From Bacteroidales bacterium (lineage in GTDB: Bacteria > Bacteroidota > Bacteroidia > Bacteroidales > UBA932), in assembly GCA_024401855.1 (NCBI GenBank), contig JAKSKH010000003.1:29879-93878 (forward strand): a DNA stretch of 64,000 bases. Reading direction: 5' to 3'. The notes beneath the pieces are model-generated. The model saw nothing but the letters and a program-made list of their open reading frames with translations, did not search any database and was not told the DNA's origin. Positions 40,860 through 50,158 of this stretch are shown piece after piece. How positions within the stretch are numbered: position 1 is the first letter of the stretch; each line of letters starts with the position of its first letter. A program made the position numbers and the translations under genes.

Positions 40860-42134
40860 ATGGGGGCTATCCTGCTCAGGGACATCACCGTTGCCGGATT
40901 GCAGAAGGATATGCTCATAGACAAGGGGCATATCTCAAGGATAGGGGCGGCCGGGGCAAGTTCCGTGTGGCCTCTCGTGGGTGATGTCGAGATAATGAAT
41001 TGCACGGGCAAGGTCGCGATACCGGGCTTCGTAAACATGCACACGCACTCCCCCATGTCCCTTATGCGTGGGATCGGGGAGGATATGAAATTCCACGAAT
41101 GGCTTTCCACAATCTGGAAAGTGGAAGAAAATCTGGACAGTGATTTCGTATATTGGGGCACCAGGGTTGCGTGCCTCGAGATGATACGTACCGGAACCAC
41201 CACGTTCAACGACCATTACTGGTTCTTTCCGGATTCCTATCGGGCTGCAAGTGAGATGGGGCTGAGGATAGCCACGGGCTACGAAGTGATGGACAAGGGG
41301 GATCCCGAAGAGACGGAAAGGCAGAAGGAACAGTGTGTCCGTATGTTCGAGCAGGCCATGCGTTCCTGGAACAGCAATTCGGCCTATCAGGTGGCGTTCC
41401 ATGCCATATATTCCGTAAGCGAGGAACTCATGGTCTGGATAAGCGATTTCGCAAAGGCCCATGGTCTCAACCTTCACATACATCTCAGCGAAACCAGAAA
41501 GGAGGTCGAAGACTGCCGCCTGCAGCATGGAGGACTCTCCCCCGTCGAGTATCTTGACCGACTGGGGGTGCTCGGTCCCAACCTGATTGCGGCCCATACC
41601 CTCTGGGTTTCGGAGCACGACATCGAACTTCTTGCATCGCACGGGGTGCATTGCGTCCACAATATCAACAGCAACACCAAACTTGCATCCGGATACCGCT
41701 TCCTTTACAATGAGATGCGCGACGCCGGCATCAATCTCTGCATAGGAACGGACGGCTGCGCCTCGTCAAACAATCTGGATATGCTTGAGGCAATGAAGAC
41801 TTCAGCCCTTTTCCAGAAATCCTGGAGGGACGACCCCACGGCCCTGCCTCTTCCCGAATTGCTTGATATGGCGACGATAAACGGGGCGAAGGCCCTCAGG
41901 ATCGATTCCGGCAGACTCGAAGAGGGAGCGCTTGCGGACATGTCCATCATAGACACGGACAACACCTTTTTCCTTTCCAACGGTCCCTTCCTTGCCAACT
42001 TCATCTACTCCGCCCATTCGGACTGCATAGACTCCGTCATCTGCAACGGAGCCTTCGTCATGCGCCACAGGGAGATAAAGGATGAAAAAGAGATAATCAG
42101 CGAAGCACGCAAGGTGCTTTCCAAAATAGCATGA
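40860..42134 (+). CDS. Amidohydrolase, MTA/SAH deaminase-like
   Basis: 424 aa. Metal-dependent amidohydrolase of the MtaD/TrzN/SsnA group. Metal ligands are visible in NMHTHSP (His61, His63), LHIHLSET and GTDGCASSN. The most likely reaction is deamination of 5'-methylthioadenosine or S-adenosylhomocysteine. That fits co-transcription with the purine nucleoside phosphorylase, whose start codon overlaps its stop (ATGA). Other aromatic amine substrates remain possible. Confidence 0.87.
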   Translation: MGAILLRDITVAGLQKDMLIDKGHISRIGAAGASSVWPLVGDVEIMNCTGKVAIPGFVNMHTHSPMSLMRGIGEDMKFHEWLSTIWKVEENLDSDFVYWGTRVACLEMIRTGTTTFNDHYWFFPDSYRAASEMGLRIATGYEVMDKGDPEETERQKEQCVRMFEQAMRSWNSNSAYQVAFHAIYSVSEELMVWISDFAKAHGLNLHIHLSETRKEVEDCRLQHGGLSPVEYLDRLGVLGPNLIAAHTLWVSEHDIELLASHGVHCVHNINSNTKLASGYRFLYNEMRDAGINLCIGTDGCASSNNLDMLEAMKTSALFQKSWRDDPTALPLPELLDMATINGAKALRIDSGRLEEGALADMSIIDTDNTFFLSNGPFLANFIYSAHSDCIDSVICNGAFVMRHREIKDEKEIISEARKVLSKIA

Positions 42135-42967
42135 TGAAAATGAACGATTACATCAATCTTATCAAAGCCTCAGCGCAGTATATCCGGGATATCGCCGGAA
42201 GTGAAGCTCCCGTAGCGGGAATTGTCCTCGGCAGCGGCCTCGGCAGGCTCGGGGACTCCATAAAGGATCCTGTTGTCATACCTTACAGGGATATTCCCGG
42301 TTTTCCCGTTTCCACGGCTGTCGGACATAAAGGGAATTTCATAATAGGAACTCTCGGCGGCAGGCGTGTCATAGCGATGCAGGGCCGATTCCACTACTAT
42401 GAGGGCTATCCCATGCAGATGGTGACGATAGGCGTTAGGGTCATGAAGGTTCTCGGCATAGAGTACCTTTTCGTCTCCAATGCGGCAGGAGGCTGCAATC
42501 CTGATTTCCGTGTCGGAGACCTCGTCGTCATCAAGGACCATATAAATATGTTCCCCAATCCGCTCGTCGGACCCAATATGGAAGAATTCGGTCCACGTTT
42601 CCCCGACATGACCTGTGTATATGACAAGGAACTCCGCGAACTCGCGGAAAAGGTGGCGTCCGATATGGGCGTTTCCCTCAGGAGCGGCGTATATTTCGGT
42701 TCCACCGGCCCTACATACGAGACACCGGCGGAAGTACGTTTCTACAGGACTGTAGGCGCGGATCTCCTGGGCATGTCAACTATTCCTGAAGTCATTGTTG
42801 CCCGCCACTGCGGACTGCGTGTGTTCGGAATGTCCGTTGTAACCAACGAAAGCAATGCAGACACCGATGCGGAAACTCTCAACAGCGGGGACAGCGTGGT
42901 TGTCCAGGCAGACAGGGCCGCGGCTGTGATGACGGAACTTTTCACACGCATAATTGCTGAATTATAG
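42131..42967 (+). CDS. Purine nucleoside phosphorylase
   Basis: 278 aa, trimeric (class II) PNP. Motifs are VLGSGLGRLGDSI, GRFHYYEGYPMQMVT, LFVSNAAGGCNP and the base-binding VTNESNAD. It splits purine nucleosides with phosphate in salvage. It is coupled to the upstream deaminase, suggesting a two-step nucleoside or methylthioadenosine recycling unit. Ends just before the promoter region of the surface operon. Confidence 0.94.
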   Translation: MMKMNDYINLIKASAQYIRDIAGSEAPVAGIVLGSGLGRLGDSIKDPVVIPYRDIPGFPVSTAVGHKGNFIIGTLGGRRVIAMQGRFHYYEGYPMQMVTIGVRVMKVLGIEYLFVSNAAGGCNPDFRVGDLVVIKDHINMFPNPLVGPNMEEFGPRFPDMTCVYDKELRELAEKVASDMGVSLRSGVYFGSTGPTYETPAEVRFYRTVGADLLGMSTIPEVIVARHCGLRVFGMSVVTNESNADTDAETLNSGDSVVVQADRAAAVMTELFTRIIAEL

Positions 42968-42998
42968 TCCGTTTAGGCACTTATTGATAAAAATTCAC

Positions 42999-43006
42999 TA
43001 CATTTG
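42999..43006 (+). promoter_or_regulatory. -7 box of the surface lipoprotein operon
   Basis: TACATTTG matches TAnnTTTG. It overlaps an in-frame TTG at 43004, so translation must begin further downstream, supporting the GTG at 43025 or 43028. The -33 element is weak: no TTTG at 19-20 bases. Confidence 0.4.
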
Positions 43007-43024
43007 TGCACCTTTTGCACAAAA

Positions 43025-44863
43025 GTGGTGGATTTTTATGCAAAAATATCGGGAGCGCTTCTGTTCATTGCCTCCTGTATGTTCCTTCCCTCTTCCTGTG
43101 AAAAGGGAACTTATGATTGTTTCGAGCCGGACGGACCGTCAATCCTCAGTTTTTCCGTAACGGAAAGTTCCACAAAGACGGCAATCGATGCCGCTGGAAT
43201 AGGGACGAAATGGGTTGATGGCGACAAAATCAATCTCTGGGCCTGCACTCAGGACGGTACTGAACAGATTTCCGGACATCCATTCTTCATGCTCGGACAT
43301 TTCGGCAGTGAGGCCGTATTTTCCGCACAGTTCGCCAATCCCATGCCGGAAGGCCGGTATACCTACTATGCCTGTTATCCAACACCTCTTTCATCAAACG
43401 GGAACACACTGAACTTCTCCCTCCCCTCTGAACAGGACGGCAGGGCCTCCGGGGGTGCAGACATCCTTATTGCCGAGCCTGCTGTCTCCGGAGAGCTCAA
43501 ATCTTACAGTTCGGAAGGCGGGGGTCTCGGGCTTAAAATGAAGCATCTGGTCCATATCCTCAAGTTCTACCTGCCTTCGGGCTCAAACGGTCTGAATGGA
43601 GAGGGAATCAGGAGAATAAGGATAGAAATGCCGCAGGCTGTGACGGGAATTCTCTCTGCCGACAGGACAGACCCCACTGCCGGAGTCGTGCTTTCTGATG
43701 GTAACTCAATTGTTTCTCTTGATTTGGATGAACCGCTTACACCATCTTATACAGATGTAAGAAAATATGCCTTCGCTTCTATATTCCCTATATCCTGCAA
43801 TGCCGGAGACAAGATGAAAGTGACTCTATATTCAGATAACTGGATGGCCGTTGTTCCTGAATATCTGATAGGAGGAAGGGATTTCAAGCCCGGTCATACG
43901 ACCCCGGTACAATTGAGCGTCACTTCCGTCGAGCCTTATTATACACTTAATTTCAAGCTCTCCAACAACTATCTCGGTGAGCCGGTAAAAAAGGTGACTT
44001 TCAGCTCCGATGACCCGTCCGTGAAATTCTCGGACAGCGGAAGCCAGACTTATGAGTGGGATCCGGGACGCGATCTGGAAATAGGAGAAACCATAAGCTT
44101 CGCCTATACCAATGCTGCCAATTACCTCAATCTCGGCGAACACAGTATAACGGTCACCTACGATTCGGAGCACGTCAGGAGCACCCAGACAGTCGATCTT
44201 CCAAAGCTTGACACTTACAGAAGCTATTCTGTCGGCCTTACAGTCCCCTACCTCCTGTTTGAGGATTTCAGTGGTATAGCTTCCTTCTCTTCCAACGACC
44301 AGTATTCTTCCGGTTTCCTCAGCGGAAGCAAGGACGCTTACAGTTTCCTTGGCGGCTGGACCGGAGGCCGGTGCGGCGCCGAGGCCGGCAAATGCGTCCG
44401 TATCGCATGCCGCAGGGAAACGTCGGTGGACTACGATGCCAGAATCGACTCGGCACCTCTCAACGGCATTCTTAAGCCGAATGCCCGCCTGAAAGTCAGC
44501 TTCGACTATGGCGCCAACCTGAAATACTCCACGATTACGGTGCTCGGAATAGATATAGACAACGGGGCCACTGGGCAGAACTGTTATGTGGGATATACGG
44601 ACAGCGCTTCCGGCTTCAAGAGCGGCAGCGACAGCGGAACCTTCGATAAAGAGAACAATGTCCTCAATGTACAGCAGAGCGAGAAAAGCGGTTCGTATGA
44701 CTATACTCCCAATCATGCCGAATTCATCCTGCAGAATCTCCCTTCCGGAAATGAAGTCATAAGGATAGCATGGAGAACGGCCTGTGAACACAGAGCGGGA
44801 GCGCATAATTGCACAAACTGGCTGTATGTAGATAATGTTAAAGTAGAAATAGCAAATAATTAA
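43025..44863 (+). CDS. Fimbrillin-like surface lipoprotein
   Basis: About 612 aa. There is no ATG before the signal peptide, so a GTG (43025 or 43028) is the likely start. The signal (KISGALLFIASCMFLPSSC) ends in a lipobox. The N-terminal half resembles fimbrillin/Mfa-like domains: an FSVTESSTKTAID opening, then TKWVDGDKINLWA. The C-terminal ~200 residues form a separate beta-sandwich-like module (YLLFEDFSGIASF to WLYVDNVKVEI), recalling carbohydrate-binding or choice-of-anchor folds. First gene of a seven-gene operon. Fimbria-like or adhesive role is inferred. Confidence 0.72.
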   Translation: MVDFYAKISGALLFIASCMFLPSSCEKGTYDCFEPDGPSILSFSVTESSTKTAIDAAGIGTKWVDGDKINLWACTQDGTEQISGHPFFMLGHFGSEAVFSAQFANPMPEGRYTYYACYPTPLSSNGNTLNFSLPSEQDGRASGGADILIAEPAVSGELKSYSSEGGGLGLKMKHLVHILKFYLPSGSNGLNGEGIRRIRIEMPQAVTGILSADRTDPTAGVVLSDGNSIVSLDLDEPLTPSYTDVRKYAFASIFPISCNAGDKMKVTLYSDNWMAVVPEYLIGGRDFKPGHTTPVQLSVTSVEPYYTLNFKLSNNYLGEPVKKVTFSSDDPSVKFSDSGSQTYEWDPGRDLEIGETISFAYTNAANYLNLGEHSITVTYDSEHVRSTQTVDLPKLDTYRSYSVGLTVPYLLFEDFSGIASFSSNDQYSSGFLSGSKDAYSFLGGWTGGRCGAEAGKCVRIACRRETSVDYDARIDSAPLNGILKPNARLKVSFDYGANLKYSTITVLGIDIDNGATGQNCYVGYTDSASGFKSGSDSGTFDKENNVLNVQQSEKSGSYDYTPNHAEFILQNLPSGNEVIRIAWRTACEHRAGAHNCTNWLYVDNVKVEIANN

Positions 44864-44874
44864 ATATATCTGAA

Positions 44875-45597
44875 ATGAAAAAGAAACTCTTATTCGCTCT
44901 TGCCTGTATTCTGGCATCTGTTTCCTGCAGCAAGGACGGGAATGCGGGCAGCGTGCAATTCACGCTGACCAGCGACATTGCCGTTCAGGAAATTGTAAAG
45001 AGCCGCGTTTCCGACTTTACGGAACTCCCGTCTCCTAATGACTTTGTACTGACAATCAAGGATTCAAATGGAGAGAAAGTCTGGGAAGGCAAACTTTCGC
45101 AATGGTCTGCAGCCACTGCAATTTCTGTCGGAACATACTCTGTTACCGCCACTTATGGTGATGTTACCGTAGAAGGGGCCGGCAAACCCTGCTATGAGGG
45201 AAGCACCAATTTCTCAGTAGCAGGCTCCTCCACGTCAAATGTGAAGATTCCCGTTGACCTGAAGAACTGCATCGTGAAACTTGTTTTCTCCGATGCGTTC
45301 AAGAATTACTTCACTTCCGGCAAATTCACCATTACTACAGGTAATTCCTCCAAGTTCGTGGTTGATAACTACTCCCCCGATGCCCTTTTTATGGAACCAT
45401 ACCAGTTCAACCTGAAGGCTGAACTGACCAATCAGGGCAAGGCCGTGCAGAATTTCGAAAAGAACTACAACGATCTTGCAGCCGCTACGCTTTACACCCT
45501 CAAATTCGATGCAAGCAACATAGGGGGCCTTGTAGTTACCGTAACTTTCAATGACAACGTCACCACTGTAGATCTCGGTGATGTGGAAATCAATTAA
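44875..45597 (+). CDS. DUF4493 domain lipoprotein
   Basis: 240 aa. The lipoprotein signal ends at ASVSC (Cys19 region). The mature protein is a single DUF4493 module: GSVQFTLTSDIAVQEIVKSR, then FVLTIKDSNGEKVWEG and TAISVGTYSVTATYGD. DUF4493 proteins are surface or fimbria-associated lipoproteins of Bacteroidales with no proven function. It lies 11 bases after the fimbrillin-like gene and shares the YSVTA-type strand with the next two genes. Confidence 0.8.
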   Translation: MKKKLLFALACILASVSCSKDGNAGSVQFTLTSDIAVQEIVKSRVSDFTELPSPNDFVLTIKDSNGEKVWEGKLSQWSAATAISVGTYSVTATYGDVTVEGAGKPCYEGSTNFSVAGSSTSNVKIPVDLKNCIVKLVFSDAFKNYFTSGKFTITTGNSSKFVVDNYSPDALFMEPYQFNLKAELTNQGKAVQNFEKNYNDLAAATLYTLKFDASNIGGLVVTVTFNDNVTTVDLGDVEIN

Positions 45598-45609
45598 ATA
45601 TTCCGGATT

Positions 45610-46878
45610 ATGAAAAAGACAATAATACTTTCCATAGCCGCGCTGCTCGCATTTTCTTCCTGCGATGAGAAACTCAATATCAACACGAATCATAATATCG
45701 AAGGGTCCGGAGAAGGCTACCTTTCCTTTGCCGGTTGGGAACTTACCGTGGATGATGAAGTTGAAAAAACCAAGGCATCAGAACCTGCGGACGGAAGCTA
45801 TGCCGTCATCATCAACTCGAAAAGCGATGAATCAGCTTCCGTTATAACAACCTACCAGGCTGTAAAGGAGGCCGGAAACAAGATTTCCCTTGCCGCCGGA
45901 GAATACAGTGTTACCGCCCGTTCTAAATCAGAGGATGTACCCGCAGCAAAGTTCGATTATCCCGTATATGGCGTGCAGAAAGACGTCACCATCGAGTCCG
46001 GCAAGGTTACCGAACTCGGTGAAATGGTATGCAAGCTCCTTCAGACTAAGGTCACGATCGACTACAGTGACGAATTCCTCGCAATGGTGACAGGAGACTG
46101 CACGGCAACCGTGTCAGTGTCGCCTACGGCTCCCCTCACCTATAATATCCAATATGTCGGAGGCAAGGCCTCTTACGATCACAGGGCCGGGTATTTTGCA
46201 GTGAACAACGGTGGCAACACAACCATGGAGGTGTTTTTCAAGGGTAACGTTGAAGGAGGGCAGAAAACCATGAGCCAGTCTTTCAGCAATATCAAGCCCT
46301 GCACCTGGCATCAGATAAAGTTTGTCAAGAAGGTGTCCGAGGACGGAACTGCAGACATTGACATAGTCATAGAAGACCTCGTGGAGGATGTTGAACTCAA
46401 AGACAATATAAACGGCTCCGAAAGCATTATCGGAGACGACCCCGATGCTCCCAAGGGTGACGGTGGAATAATGCTCGAGAGTACCTGCGACTATGACATA
46501 ACGCAGCCCATCGTCGTTCCCGCAAAAGGTAATTCCTTCGTTCTTACCATGAAGGCTACAATACCCAACAAAGTGCTCAAGTTCAGCGTTGACATCATTT
46601 CCACGTCCCCGGATTTTGTAGATGCGGTAAAAATCATCAACGACGGTTCCGCCACGCTGGACCTTGTGGATCCTTCTTCGGGCGCTATCAGCGTGTTCAC
46701 TACAATCATCCCCTTCCCCTACGGTGCCGCAGTTGCCGGAAAGTCCGAAATTTCATTCAACCTTTCCGATGCGCAGGTACCTATCCTCGCTTTCAAAGGC
46801 ACTCACACATTCTCTATGAACGTGATGGACCAGCAGGGTTGCAAGAAGACAATTAATGTAACTATGATAGTTGAATAA
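45610..46878 (+). CDS. DUF4493 domain lipoprotein with C-terminal extension
   Basis: 422 aa. Lipoprotein signal MKKTIILSIAALLAFSSC. Residues ~30-255 are a DUF4493-like module (YLSFAGWELTVDDEVEKTKA, YAVIINSKSDESASV, SLAAGEYSVTARSKSE). A linker and a C-terminal ~150-residue domain of unknown type follow. Twelve bases separate it from the upstream paralogue. It is probably a larger member of the same surface assembly. Confidence 0.78.
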   Translation: MKKTIILSIAALLAFSSCDEKLNINTNHNIEGSGEGYLSFAGWELTVDDEVEKTKASEPADGSYAVIINSKSDESASVITTYQAVKEAGNKISLAAGEYSVTARSKSEDVPAAKFDYPVYGVQKDVTIESGKVTELGEMVCKLLQTKVTIDYSDEFLAMVTGDCTATVSVSPTAPLTYNIQYVGGKASYDHRAGYFAVNNGGNTTMEVFFKGNVEGGQKTMSQSFSNIKPCTWHQIKFVKKVSEDGTADIDIVIEDLVEDVELKDNINGSESIIGDDPDAPKGDGGIMLESTCDYDITQPIVVPAKGNSFVLTMKATIPNKVLKFSVDIISTSPDFVDAVKIINDGSATLDLVDPSSGAISVFTTIIPFPYGAAVAGKSEISFNLSDAQVPILAFKGTHTFSMNVMDQQGCKKTINVTMIVE

Positions 46879-46889
46879 AACAGGAGGAA

Positions 46890-48707
46890 ATGAAAATGAA
46901 CAGGAACATATACTTCATAGCTGCAGCTATAGCTCTAGCCTCCTGCACAGGAATGAACATACAGGATACCGTTGCCGAAGGTTCTTTGACCCTGAACCTG
47001 GAGATAGACGGGACCACCAAAGCGGCAATGACCTCCGAGGAGCTGCTCTCAAGCTCAAACGTCAAGATATACAAGGGAGATTTCTCCGGACTTGTCCGCA
47101 GTTACAAATATTCTACGGCTCCGGAAGTGATTTACCTTCCGGCAGATTCGTACAGAGTTGATGTCGAGGCCGGTGAACTGTCATCCCAAAGCCCTTCCAT
47201 AGCATCATGGGAACAGAAGAGCTACAAGGGCTCGGCCAAATTCACCATCACGGCGGGAACAAACCAGTCTGTCCAGGTTGCCGCGAATGTTGTCAATGCC
47301 ATCACCAAGGTGACTTTTGACGCCTCCATTGCTGAAAATTTCGGCGGCAACTGCAGCTTTACCATAGGAGTTGACGAGGCGGATGCGTCCAAACAGCTTG
47401 TTTATGATTCCGGGAAAAGCGGTAAGGAAGGATATTTCATTGTCCCCGACGTTGAACCTCAATTGTTCTGGTCTTTCAGCGGCACTCTTACCAAAGACGG
47501 CTCTTCTGTAACCAAAAGCGGTAAGTTCGGAAATATAGAGAAGGGCAGACTGTATAAGCTCTCGCCTAAATTCACCATCAAGGAAGGCGATCTGGACTTT
47601 GAACTTTCCGTAGATTACGATACCGAGGTATTCAGTGACATCATCATATTCGAGCCGGTCTCAACGGGTCTGCTCAAGAGCAACACAATGGAAATCTGGG
47701 CAGGACATGCTACTGTCCATGCTACGGTGGATGAAGCCGAGTTCAATGACCCCGACAAAATAAAATTTGCCTTCACACAGGATGGCTCAACGTGGACAAC
47801 TGTCAATTCAACAAGAATTTCTGAAGGCTCATATGAAGCTGTTCTCAAGAATCTTGCCGGGGGTACCCAATACACATACAAACTGGTGATAGACGGTGAA
47901 GACATAGGAGATTCATTGACCCTCACCACCGATTCCGCCCCCCAGCTTCCCAACTGCGGGTTCGAGACAACCAGCAACTGCGAAAGTGCGAAATACATCA
48001 GCTTTTTCGATTCTTCGCTGTCCGACATGCAGCTTAAAGTTAAATACTGGGACAGCGGAAGTTCAGCTTCTACATCAGTTGGCGCCAGCGGAGCGATCTG
48101 CTATTCCAGCACTGATGTCCCTCCGGGCACAGGTTCCACAAAATCCGCATTGCTTCAGTCAAAGTACGTTGTGGTGAAATTTGCGGCAGGCAACCTTTTC
48201 ACCGGCGAGTTCGCCGAGCTCGTCGGTACAGAGGGCGGAAAAGTGAATTTCGGCCGTCCTTTCACCGGCCGTCCGACCGCAGTGCGTTTCTGGTACAAAT
48301 ATATTTCGGGCAAGATAGATAATGACTCCTCCAACACTCCAAGTGACGGAAAGAAAGGAAACTGGGACCAGTGCAGCATAAAGGTGATGCTGGGCACGTG
48401 GAAAGGTGGAAGCAAGGGATATCATGGAAGCACCTCCTGCCCCCTGCAGGTCAATACGACAGATCCGAGCACTTTCTGGGATTATCCCAATCTGCCCGAG
48501 ACAATTGCCTATACCGATTTCTATAAGGCCGCAAATGAAGCTGCGACCGACTGGACACAGGTTACCCTTCCTCTCGACTACAAGAATCTGAACGTTATTC
48601 CAACGCATATCGTGGTGTCCTGCGCTGCAAGCCGTTACGGCGATTATTTCGCCGGTTGCAGCACCAGCCAGCTGTATCTTGACGATTTTGAGCTTATCTA
48701 CGAATAG
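46890..48707 (+). CDS. DUF4493 and PCMD domain lipoprotein
   Basis: 605 aa. Lipoprotein signal ends at ALASC. Three parts are visible. A DUF4493-like module fills residues ~30-240 (GSLTLNLEIDGTTKAAM, YLPADSYRVDVEAGE). A fibronectin-like linker follows (NLAGGTQYTYKLVIDGEDIG). From ~360 comes a PCMD domain ('putative carbohydrate metabolism', NCGFETTSN...YVVVKFAAGNLFTGEF). The PCMD part is closely similar to that of the gene at 50159. Possibly glycan-binding. Confidence 0.8.
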   Translation: MKMNRNIYFIAAAIALASCTGMNIQDTVAEGSLTLNLEIDGTTKAAMTSEELLSSSNVKIYKGDFSGLVRSYKYSTAPEVIYLPADSYRVDVEAGELSSQSPSIASWEQKSYKGSAKFTITAGTNQSVQVAANVVNAITKVTFDASIAENFGGNCSFTIGVDEADASKQLVYDSGKSGKEGYFIVPDVEPQLFWSFSGTLTKDGSSVTKSGKFGNIEKGRLYKLSPKFTIKEGDLDFELSVDYDTEVFSDIIIFEPVSTGLLKSNTMEIWAGHATVHATVDEAEFNDPDKIKFAFTQDGSTWTTVNSTRISEGSYEAVLKNLAGGTQYTYKLVIDGEDIGDSLTLTTDSAPQLPNCGFETTSNCESAKYISFFDSSLSDMQLKVKYWDSGSSASTSVGASGAICYSSTDVPPGTGSTKSALLQSKYVVVKFAAGNLFTGEFAELVGTEGGKVNFGRPFTGRPTAVRFWYKYISGKIDNDSSNTPSDGKKGNWDQCSIKVMLGTWKGGSKGYHGSTSCPLQVNTTDPSTFWDYPNLPETIAYTDFYKAANEAATDWTQVTLPLDYKNLNVIPTHIVVSCAASRYGDYFAGCSTSQLYLDDFELIYE

Positions 48708-48708
48708 T

Positions 48709-49455
48709 ATGCGTACCGGACGGCTTCTGGCTTCTGTCATTCTTCTCTGCGGGGCGGCTTTTCCCTCCTTCGCGGGGAGGACCGACAGGGGCGTTGCGTC
48801 ATTTAAGACCGATTCCGTCTTCTTCGCCCGTAAGGGTAGCATCATCGCAGGCGGTTCCCTGGCTCTTTCCAATACGAAGAGCGACGATTTTGACGCGGCC
48901 GTCATCCGGAACGCGAACTGCCACGGATACTCCGTTAACGTTCGTCCCGCCGCAATGTACTGCATCGCCGATGACCTTGCCGTCGGAATCTGCGGCATAT
49001 ACAGGCGCTCGCTTACGGATATCGCGTCCGCCTCGCTCGGAATCGAGAGTCTTTCTCTCGATGTCGAGGATTACTATGCGCTCGGGCACAAGTACGGCGC
49101 CGCCGTATTCCTGCGCAAGTACATGCCTCTGGGACGCAGCGGAAGGTTCTCGTTGTTCGTGGATGTACAGGCGGAATTTCTGGGAGGTCAGTCCAAGATT
49201 ACCAACAAGCGTAACGAAACCGTTTCGGGAACATATCAGACTTCATCAACTTTCGGGCTCGGTGTAAATCCGGGGGTTGCAGCCTACATTACAGAGCATT
49301 TTGCCCTGGGGGTGGGGCTTGGCATTGTGGGAATTGAGTTCAACCGTGTAAGGCAAGAGCACAATCATATAGACAACGGCACGCGCAACGCATTCTCGGC
49401 GTCGTATAATCTTAACCTGCTATCACTTTCATTGAGCGCTTATTACTGTTTCTGA
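48709..49455 (+). CDS. Outer-membrane beta-barrel-like protein
   Basis: 248 aa from the ATG at 48709, one base after the previous stop. The signal peptide is RTGRLLASVILLCGAAFPSFAG. The mature sequence has regular amphipathic strands with many Gly/Ala/Ser and aromatic girdle residues, and ends in LSLSAYYCF, a typical terminal barrel strand. Likely a small (8-10 strand) outer-membrane barrel. With the next gene it forms a tandem pair inside the lipoprotein operon. Confidence 0.75.
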   Translation: MRTGRLLASVILLCGAAFPSFAGRTDRGVASFKTDSVFFARKGSIIAGGSLALSNTKSDDFDAAVIRNANCHGYSVNVRPAAMYCIADDLAVGICGIYRRSLTDIASASLGIESLSLDVEDYYALGHKYGAAVFLRKYMPLGRSGRFSLFVDVQAEFLGGQSKITNKRNETVSGTYQTSSTFGLGVNPGVAAYITEHFALGVGLGIVGIEFNRVRQEHNHIDNGTRNAFSASYNLNLLSLSLSAYYCF

Positions 49456-49456
49456 T

Positions 49457-50155
49457 ATGAAGAAGTTGTTTATCATATTGCTTGCGGTAATGCTTCTCCC
49501 TTCCGTCCTGCGGGCGGGCGATGCGGAAAAGCGCTTCAAGACCTATACCGTCCTGGAGAAAGGAGAATGGACAGCGGGGCTCAGCTTTCTTGCCACCTCC
49601 ATAGGGAGCGACAACAGCCAGTTCCTGCTGCTTGTAAATGGTCTTGATGCTCAAGGGAAACTGGTCCGTGTCGCTCCCGCGTTTACCTATGCTTATAAAG
49701 ACAATGCCAGCATGGGCCTGCGCTTCTCTTACGGCAAGGCTGATCTCTCTCTCGACAACGTGGACCTGTCTCTGTTGAGCGACGACCTCGCCATCAGCCT
49801 GGCCGATATGGACGCGTCTTTCTCTTCCTGGTCGGTGGCCGCTTTCCACAGAAACTACATCGGTCTTGAGAAGAGCGGCACCGTGGGCCTTTTCTGCGAG
49901 TTCCGCCTTGCGTATTCCGGAAGCAGGCTCGGCGTAGGCCAGTCCGCCATCCCGTTGAATCAGATAAAGCTGTGCTTCGCACCTGGCGTGGTACTCTACA
50001 TTTTCTCCTTCGTGTCCGTGGAGGCTTCCGTCGGCATTGCTGATTTCGCATACACTTCCTCCAAGGCCGTAGATACGGGTTCCCTTTCCAAGGTTTCCGG
50101 AGGGGTGAACTTCAATATACTGAACTGCAATTTCGGAATCAACTTCCATTTTTAA
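49457..50155 (+). CDS. Outer-membrane beta-barrel-like protein
   Basis: 232 aa. Signal peptide KKLFIILLAVMLLPSVLRAG. Repeated amphipathic strands end with CNFGINFHF, a C-terminal aromatic barrel signature. It begins with EKRFKTYTVLEKGEWTAGLS, a start seen in small Bacteroidales barrel proteins. The two-base gap from the previous gene implies co-translation. It could serve as an outer-membrane anchor or partner for the neighbouring lipoproteins; this is inferred from context only. Confidence 0.75.
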   Translation: MKKLFIILLAVMLLPSVLRAGDAEKRFKTYTVLEKGEWTAGLSFLATSIGSDNSQFLLLVNGLDAQGKLVRVAPAFTYAYKDNASMGLRFSYGKADLSLDNVDLSLLSDDLAISLADMDASFSSWSVAAFHRNYIGLEKSGTVGLFCEFRLAYSGSRLGVGQSAIPLNQIKLCFAPGVVLYIFSFVSVEASVGIADFAYTSSKAVDTGSLSKVSGGVNFNILNCNFGINFHF

Positions 50156-50158
50156 TCC

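Noticed and set aside
43832-44917. Open frame antisense to the fimbrillin-like gene (361 codons)
   Set aside because: No signal, no motif, and it runs over the gene boundary; the sense genes are well supported.
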